Shown piece by piece: positions 60,419-64,000 of a DNA stretch of 64,000 nucleotides (position 1 is the first letter of the stretch; each line of letters begins with the position of its first letter). A program made the position numbers and the translations under genes. The notes below the pieces were generated by a model. The model made no database searches. It was not told where the DNA came from and was given only the letters and a program-made list of their open reading frames with translations. The stretch comes from Desulfosporosinus sp. HMP52 (GTDB lineage Bacteria; Bacillota; Desulfitobacteriia; Desulfitobacteriales; Desulfitobacteriaceae): NCBI RefSeq assembly GCF_000765145.1, contig NZ_JMGA01000050.1, positions 1 through 64,000 on the forward strand. Reading direction: 5' to 3'.

Positions 60419-60604
60419 TTATTGTTTTATATAATGAAACCCAGTTTCATAATTGTAACAAAGTTCAATAGCTTTAATTGCTTCTTTAACTTTAGTTCGA
60501 ATCTCAGCCGAATCTCCTCTTTTACTTTCTTTTCTAATATCTTTTGTATCCATTGAAGGAATGTTTCCGATAGCGCTCTGCTTTTTTGCTTTTTCAATAG
60601 TCAC
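60419..60604 (-). CDS. Small hypothetical protein upstream of acetyl-CoA synthetase
   Basis: A 61-residue hydrophilic, basic, mostly helical peptide (EKAKKQSAIGNIPSM, IRTKVKEAIKAIELCYNYE). The GTG at 60604 has GGAGG eight bases upstream, a better start than the ATG pair at 60646, which lacks a site. It is on the same strand and 69 bases before the synthetase gene, so it is probably translated from the same message. No family was recognised. Confidence 0.5.
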   Translation of the reverse strand: MTIEKAKKQSAIGNIPSMDTKDIRKESKRGDSAEIRTKVKEAIKAIELCYNYETGFHYIKQ

Positions 60605-60893
60605 TGATCTAACCTCCGTTAATATACTTGTATTGTTTTGCATCATGAAACTATGTTTTACATATTGAAAACAAAATTTACATGTTTCTTTATACTCTAC
60701 ATTAAGATAAATCGAAATGATATTTTTTTATTTTTATACATCCCTCCTATAACTTGCACGTATTTTCACTTGACTAGAGATGAATACCTATAACTACTTG
60801 AAACTTGATTTCAACCATAAATGAATACTAACACACTTTACTGAATATTTCAATGATTTTTTTATATTTTTTTCTTTTGATTACATAATTAAA
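60605..60893. other. AT-rich intergenic region, no gene seen
   Basis: About 290 bases of very AT-rich DNA with runs of T lie upstream of the small gene and acetyl-CoA synthetase, and should hold their promoter. I see no clear -35/-10 pair that stands out from the background, and no small gene. Confidence 0.4.
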
Positions 60894-60933
60894 TTCAACC
60901 AAGGTGCTTAGATTGCTAAACATCTTGGTTGAA
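60894..60933 (-). terminator. Terminator of the kor-HEAT operon
   Basis: TTCAACCAAG and CTTGGTTGAA pair with inner TAG/CTA around a short loop, followed on the minus strand by TTTAATTATG. It lies eight bases after the HEAT gene stop. Confidence 0.7.
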
Positions 60934-60940
60934 AAGATCA

Positions 60941-62347
60941 CTAAAGCTTGCGGTGACTTTCAATTTTCAGAATAGCCTTCCTTGCTTTCTCTCTTATACT
61001 TACTGATTCCCCATAATCTTCAGATACTCTGGAAAGATACTCAATCGTAGAGCTATCACCTACTTCTCCTAGGGCTTGCACTGCCAATTCTCTTACCCCA
61101 ACAACAGGATCTTTCAACAATTGAAGTAATGAAACAGTTGCAGATCTATTTCCCATCTGTGACAAAGCGTCGCAAGCTCTCCCTCTAATTAAGCTATCAT
61201 TATCGCCTAAACATTTTATTAGCAGATCAAAGGCCTTAGGAAGCTTGGCGAAGGCCTTTATTAGATGAATATCAACCCTTCTACTTACCTTTTGATAGAT
61301 ATTACTTAGCATCTCAAACCCTTGCTCATTATTAAATTCAGTGACAACCCAGTCGATTAAATGGATTAAGACAGCTTCGTTTTGACCTAATAAAATTCCT
61401 TTGGCTAATTCCAGATCCTCAATTTCAACAGCTCTCTTTAGTTGCTCGCCAAGTTTCGGTAGTAAGAAACCTGCGATTATTTGAGCACTTTTCTCACTTA
61501 GTGCCAGCTTGCCGGCTTTGTTCTTTTGAATATAGTGCAAGGATATCAGTCCATCAATGACACATGAGAAAAGGTTAACTCTTTGGTCACCTCCGGAAGC
61601 CCCAATCCCTGACCCCCACATTCCTGCAGCCTCGCTCATTGCTGATATTAAAGACTGCTCATCCAACCGTCCTTCATGGGTATGGATTATCTCTAATAGA
61701 GTTACCAAATCCGGAACCATTAGTGGCATTCCCAGATCCCAAATTACTTGTTCCAGAATCAGACGTTCTTTATATAAGGGCTCTCCAGAGACCCCAGTCT
61801 GGAATTGATAAAGGAAACTTAATTGTTCGAATCCATAATCTCTTAGTTCTGCATTCTGCTTACATTCCAGGAGACTAGCCCTAGTGCTTGCAATAAATGC
61901 TTTCAGTCTTTTTAATCTTAGAATTAATAAATCCAGATAATCTAAAGGATAACCTGTTCTCTCGGCTATATTAGGCAATGATTCCCCACCAATCCAGAGA
62001 CGAAAGATTCGTCTCCAGGGTTCCTTCGGATCGGTTATTTGTGGACGTTTGATGATTTTTTGCGCAGGGACTAGTAAGTCTTTCGCCAAATCCTCTACAA
62101 CAGCAGAAGGATTGGCAAACTGATTTTTTAGTTTCCACTGAATAATTTCGGCATAGGTCGAATTTGTAAGCAAGTCTGCATTGCAACAAAAGCAATGAAT
62201 AAGATCTGGAATGATAGTTTCATTAATATATTTAAGTGCAAGTGGACTTCTTGGCCCACCCCACTCCTCAAGCAGTACGGCAGTGAGGCTTTCTGCCAAG
62301 CTGGACAAATCATTTTGGGTCCAACCCCAATTCCTTAGCTCTGTCAC
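60941..62347 (-). CDS. HEAT-repeat domain protein
   Basis: A 468-residue soluble, helical protein. The last 100 residues (about 360-465) form three or more HEAT repeats, for example LIRGRACDALSQMGNRSATVSLLQLL and VVGVRELAVQALGEVGDSSTIEYLSRV. The first 350 residues are helical, with a CFCC cluster near residue 53 and no recognised domain. The start is a GTG overlapping the korC stop by four bases, so it is translated with the Kor complex. HEAT repeats mediate protein contacts, and an assembly or scaffold role for the oxidoreductase is inferred from position only. Confidence 0.8.
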   Translation of the reverse strand: MTELRNWGWTQNDLSSLAESLTAVLLEEWGGPRSPLALKYINETIIPDLIHCFCCNADLLTNSTYAEIIQWKLKNQFANPSAVVEDLAKDLLVPAQKIIKRPQITDPKEPWRRIFRLWIGGESLPNIAERTGYPLDYLDLLILRLKRLKAFIASTRASLLECKQNAELRDYGFEQLSFLYQFQTGVSGEPLYKERLILEQVIWDLGMPLMVPDLVTLLEIIHTHEGRLDEQSLISAMSEAAGMWGSGIGASGGDQRVNLFSCVIDGLISLHYIQKNKAGKLALSEKSAQIIAGFLLPKLGEQLKRAVEIEDLELAKGILLGQNEAVLIHLIDWVVTEFNNEQGFEMLSNIYQKVSRRVDIHLIKAFAKLPKAFDLLIKCLGDNDSLIRGRACDALSQMGNRSATVSLLQLLKDPVVGVRELAVQALGEVGDSSTIEYLSRVSEDYGESVSIREKARKAILKIESHRKL

Positions 62348-62928
62348 GATTCATCACCTTCGTTTTGACAATGTTTATTTTCTTGGTTTTCCCCCGCCTT
62401 TAATCCCATTTTCCATCCTATTTCCAGCGCTTTGATGTTTTGCTCAGTAGTACCTTTTGGGGCTCGATGCTTAACTGACTGTAAAACATTATCCATAGAT
62501 AGGTAACCACTTATTGAGGCCACAACTCCCAGGGCTAATACATTAGCGCTTTGTTCAGAGCCAAAATGGGCTCGGACAGCCTTAGTTATGGGCAACGAAT
62601 AAAAGTTTTTACTTCTCGGCTTGACCTCTGTTACTTGAGTATCATCGACAATCAGAATAGCCTCTTCGTCTAGATGTAAGCCATATTTTTTGTAAGCTTC
62701 CTGACTAAGGGTTAGGACGAAGTCCGGTCTCTCAACTTTAGGGTAATAAATGTCCTCATCCCCGATAATAACTTCAGCCCGACTAGCACCGCCCCGAGCT
62801 TCAGGACCATAGCTTTGACTCTGAGCAACATTTTGTCCAGCATAAATTCCCGCCTCAGCTAACATTATTGCAGCTAAAATCAGTCCCTGTCCACCTGTTC
62901 CGGTCAACAAAAATTTTTGCATTGCCAT
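62344..62928 (-). CDS. korC: 2-oxoacid:ferredoxin oxidoreductase subunit gamma
   Basis: A 194-residue gamma subunit. The family start FLLTGTGGQGLILAAIMLAEAGIYAG and the motif AQSQSYGPEARGGASRAEVIIGDEDIYYPKVERPDFVLTL are diagnostic. The complex oxidises 2-oxoglutarate (or another 2-oxoacid) to the acyl-CoA, passing electrons to ferredoxin. It starts two bases from the korB stop (TGATG overlap) with GGAGG upstream. Whether the substrate is 2-oxoglutarate or a branched 2-oxoacid cannot be told from this subunit. Confidence 0.95.
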   Translation of the reverse strand: MAMQKFLLTGTGGQGLILAAIMLAEAGIYAGQNVAQSQSYGPEARGGASRAEVIIGDEDIYYPKVERPDFVLTLSQEAYKKYGLHLDEEAILIVDDTQVTEVKPRSKNFYSLPITKAVRAHFGSEQSANVLALGVVASISGYLSMDNVLQSVKHRAPKGTTEQNIKALEIGWKMGLKAGENQENKHCQNEGDES

Positions 62929-63734
62929 CAGCGACTGACCTCCTTTAGCCTTTGTCGTAATTTGTCATATTCCTTTGTGTACTCAGGTGCCTCGCTGCGA
63001 AAAATTTCGCCAATCTCAAAGTCATCCTCATGTCCAATTCGTTGCCCAGCTTTGTAAGCATGCTCTTTTTGCCACAGCAGCATATCCGCCGGGGTTTTGA
63101 ACTTATTTCGCCGACCATAGGATACAGGACACTGGGATATTGCCTCTACCAGAGAAAACCCCGAATTATTGTAGGCATCTATTACGAGTTTAGTAAGGAG
63201 TTGATTATGAAAGGCAGTGGCTCTAGCCCCATATGTTGCTCCAGCTGCTTTAGCCAGCTCTAGTACCTGAAAAGGTCTCTCAAGGTTACCGAAAGGAGAG
63301 GTCGTTCCTCGTTTGTCATGGGGAGTTAGTGGAGAAGTCTGTCCACCGGTCATACCATATATACTATTATTAATCACTATAGCTGTCAGATCGATATTGC
63401 GTCTAGAGGCATGAATCAAATGATTCCCACCAATAGCTGTTGAATCACCATCTCCCATGATAACAAAAACATCCAGTTCCGGGCGAGCTGCTTTAATTCC
63501 AGTGGCAAAGGGCAGCGCTCTACCGTGGGTCGTATGGATTGTATTAAAGTCTAAATAACCCGGCATTCGAGAAGAACAGCCAATTCCGGAGACAAAAATC
63601 ACCTTATTTTGATCAAGCTGCAGAGTTTTAATAGCTCTCACAATTGCAGCAGTGATCGTCCCTATTCCACACCCAGGGCACCAGATATGAGGTAAGGTAT
63701 CGGTTCTAAAATACTGTGCGATATCATTAAACAT
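62928..63734 (-). CDS. korB: 2-oxoacid:ferredoxin oxidoreductase subunit beta (thiamine diphosphate-binding)
   Basis: A 268-residue catalytic subunit. HIWCPGCGIGTI opens the cofactor-binding half, SGIGCSSRMPGY follows, and the thiamine diphosphate motif GDGDSTAIGGNHLIHASRRNIDLTAIVINN is complete. The 2-oxoglutarate type is favoured by YGMTGGQTSPLT and HTTHGRALPFATG. The ATG at 63734 overlaps the end of korA by eight bases. It belongs to the kor operon running toward lower coordinates. Confidence 0.95.
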   Translation of the reverse strand: MFNDIAQYFRTDTLPHIWCPGCGIGTITAAIVRAIKTLQLDQNKVIFVSGIGCSSRMPGYLDFNTIHTTHGRALPFATGIKAARPELDVFVIMGDGDSTAIGGNHLIHASRRNIDLTAIVINNSIYGMTGGQTSPLTPHDKRGTTSPFGNLERPFQVLELAKAAGATYGARATAFHNQLLTKLVIDAYNNSGFSLVEAISQCPVSYGRRNKFKTPADMLLWQKEHAYKAGQRIGHEDDFEIGEIFRSEAPEYTKEYDKLRQRLKEVSR

Positions 63735-64000
63735 TACATAACCCCCCAATCTTTTCTAGAACTTCTTTGGGAGTTATTAATTCTCCATCTATACGATTTA
63801 ACCGTTCCACAGCCTTATTGCCAAAGATTCTTTCAATTTCGCCAGCTAACTGTCCCGTATTCATTTCTACCACTAGAAATTTGCGACCAACATACTTCTC
63901 TAACTGCTTTTGCGGAAAAGGCCAAATCGTTATTGGGCGAAAAAGCCCAACTTTCAAACCACGTCCACGAGCTATATGAAGGGCCTCCATAGCTGAACGA
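63727..64000 (-). CDS. korA: 2-oxoacid:ferredoxin oxidoreductase subunit alpha, partial
   Basis: The C-terminal 90 residues of the alpha subunit; the gene continues beyond the window edge. The segment SAMEALHIARGRGLKVGLFRPITIWPFP and the following VGRKFLVVEMNTGQLAGEI match domain III of KorA/VorA. It overlaps korB at its 3' end, consistent with a korABC operon. Confidence 0.93.
   Translation of the reverse strand, partial: RSAMEALHIARGRGLKVGLFRPITIWPFPQKQLEKYVGRKFLVVEMNTGQLAGEIERIFGNKAVERLNRIDGELITPKEVLEKIGGLCNV

Noticed and set aside
1-64000. CRISPR array, tRNA or rRNA genes
   Set aside because: No regularly spaced direct repeats and no conserved tRNA or rRNA segments were seen on either strand.

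Overview
The window reads as a chromosomal segment of a low-GC, anaerobic, Gram-positive Firmicute of the Peptococcaceae type (Desulfosporosinus/Desulfitobacterium-like). This is an inference from AT-rich intergenic DNA, strong GGAGG ribosome sites with many TTG/GTG starts, a 2-oxoacid:ferredoxin oxidoreductase, a single-cluster ferredoxin, a CWB2-type cell wall amidase, an AgrBD peptide system, HD-GYP signalling proteins and two metabolite riboswitches. I saw no rRNA, tRNA, CRISPR array, intact insertion sequence or prophage.

Layout. 0-9 kb: YbaK-type deacylase and an ectoine-type aspartokinase, a PHP hydrolase, an amidohydrolase, an unknown protein and a SWIM/SNF2 helicase. 9-13 kb: a PAS histidine kinase and an agr-like locus (two paralogous membrane proteins, AgrB, and a 40-residue AgrD). 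13-24 kb: chemoreceptor, citrate synthase, an orphan c-di-AMP riboswitch, a methanopterin-type cyclohydrolase (Mch), a Spo0F-like receiver, an Xre regulator, the agmatine-to-putrescine pair aguA-aguB, a structured RNA ahead of a 44-residue membrane peptide, and a site-2 protease. 24-30 kb: a ubiD-hyuA-hyuB operon behind a cobalamin riboswitch. 30-38 kb: a modular amidase, ilvB-ilvN, a BenE-type permease, a Nudix hydrolase and an MFS pump. 38-49 kb: methyltransferase plus ABC exporter, an ABC1 kinase, an Yvl-like envelope-stress operon, DUF1904, a K+ channel with an RCK domain, an amidinotransferase-fold enzyme, ketopantoate reductase and YnfA. 49-64 kb: a second ABC exporter behind a long structured leader, an SGNH hydrolase, a ferredoxin, two convergent HD-GYP proteins, an FAH-family enzyme, an acetyl-CoA synthetase with an unusual C-terminal extension, and korABC with a HEAT-repeat gene.

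How the parts fit. Central carbon entry is represented by acetyl-CoA synthetase, citrate synthase and the Kor complex. Amino acid and polyamine steps are ilvBN, panE, aguAB and the aspartokinase. Signalling is dense: a cyclic-peptide quorum module without an AgrC kinase, c-di-GMP phosphodiesterases, c-di-AMP and B12 riboswitches, and a chemoreceptor.

The items most worth pursuing are: (1) the c-di-AMP riboswitch with its own promoter and terminator but no gene behind it; (2) AgrBD encoded with two kinase-less membrane paralogues; (3) a B12 riboswitch in front of a UbiD/hydantoinase operon; (4) an isolated Mch; and (5) two structured RNA regions that I could not assign to a known class.
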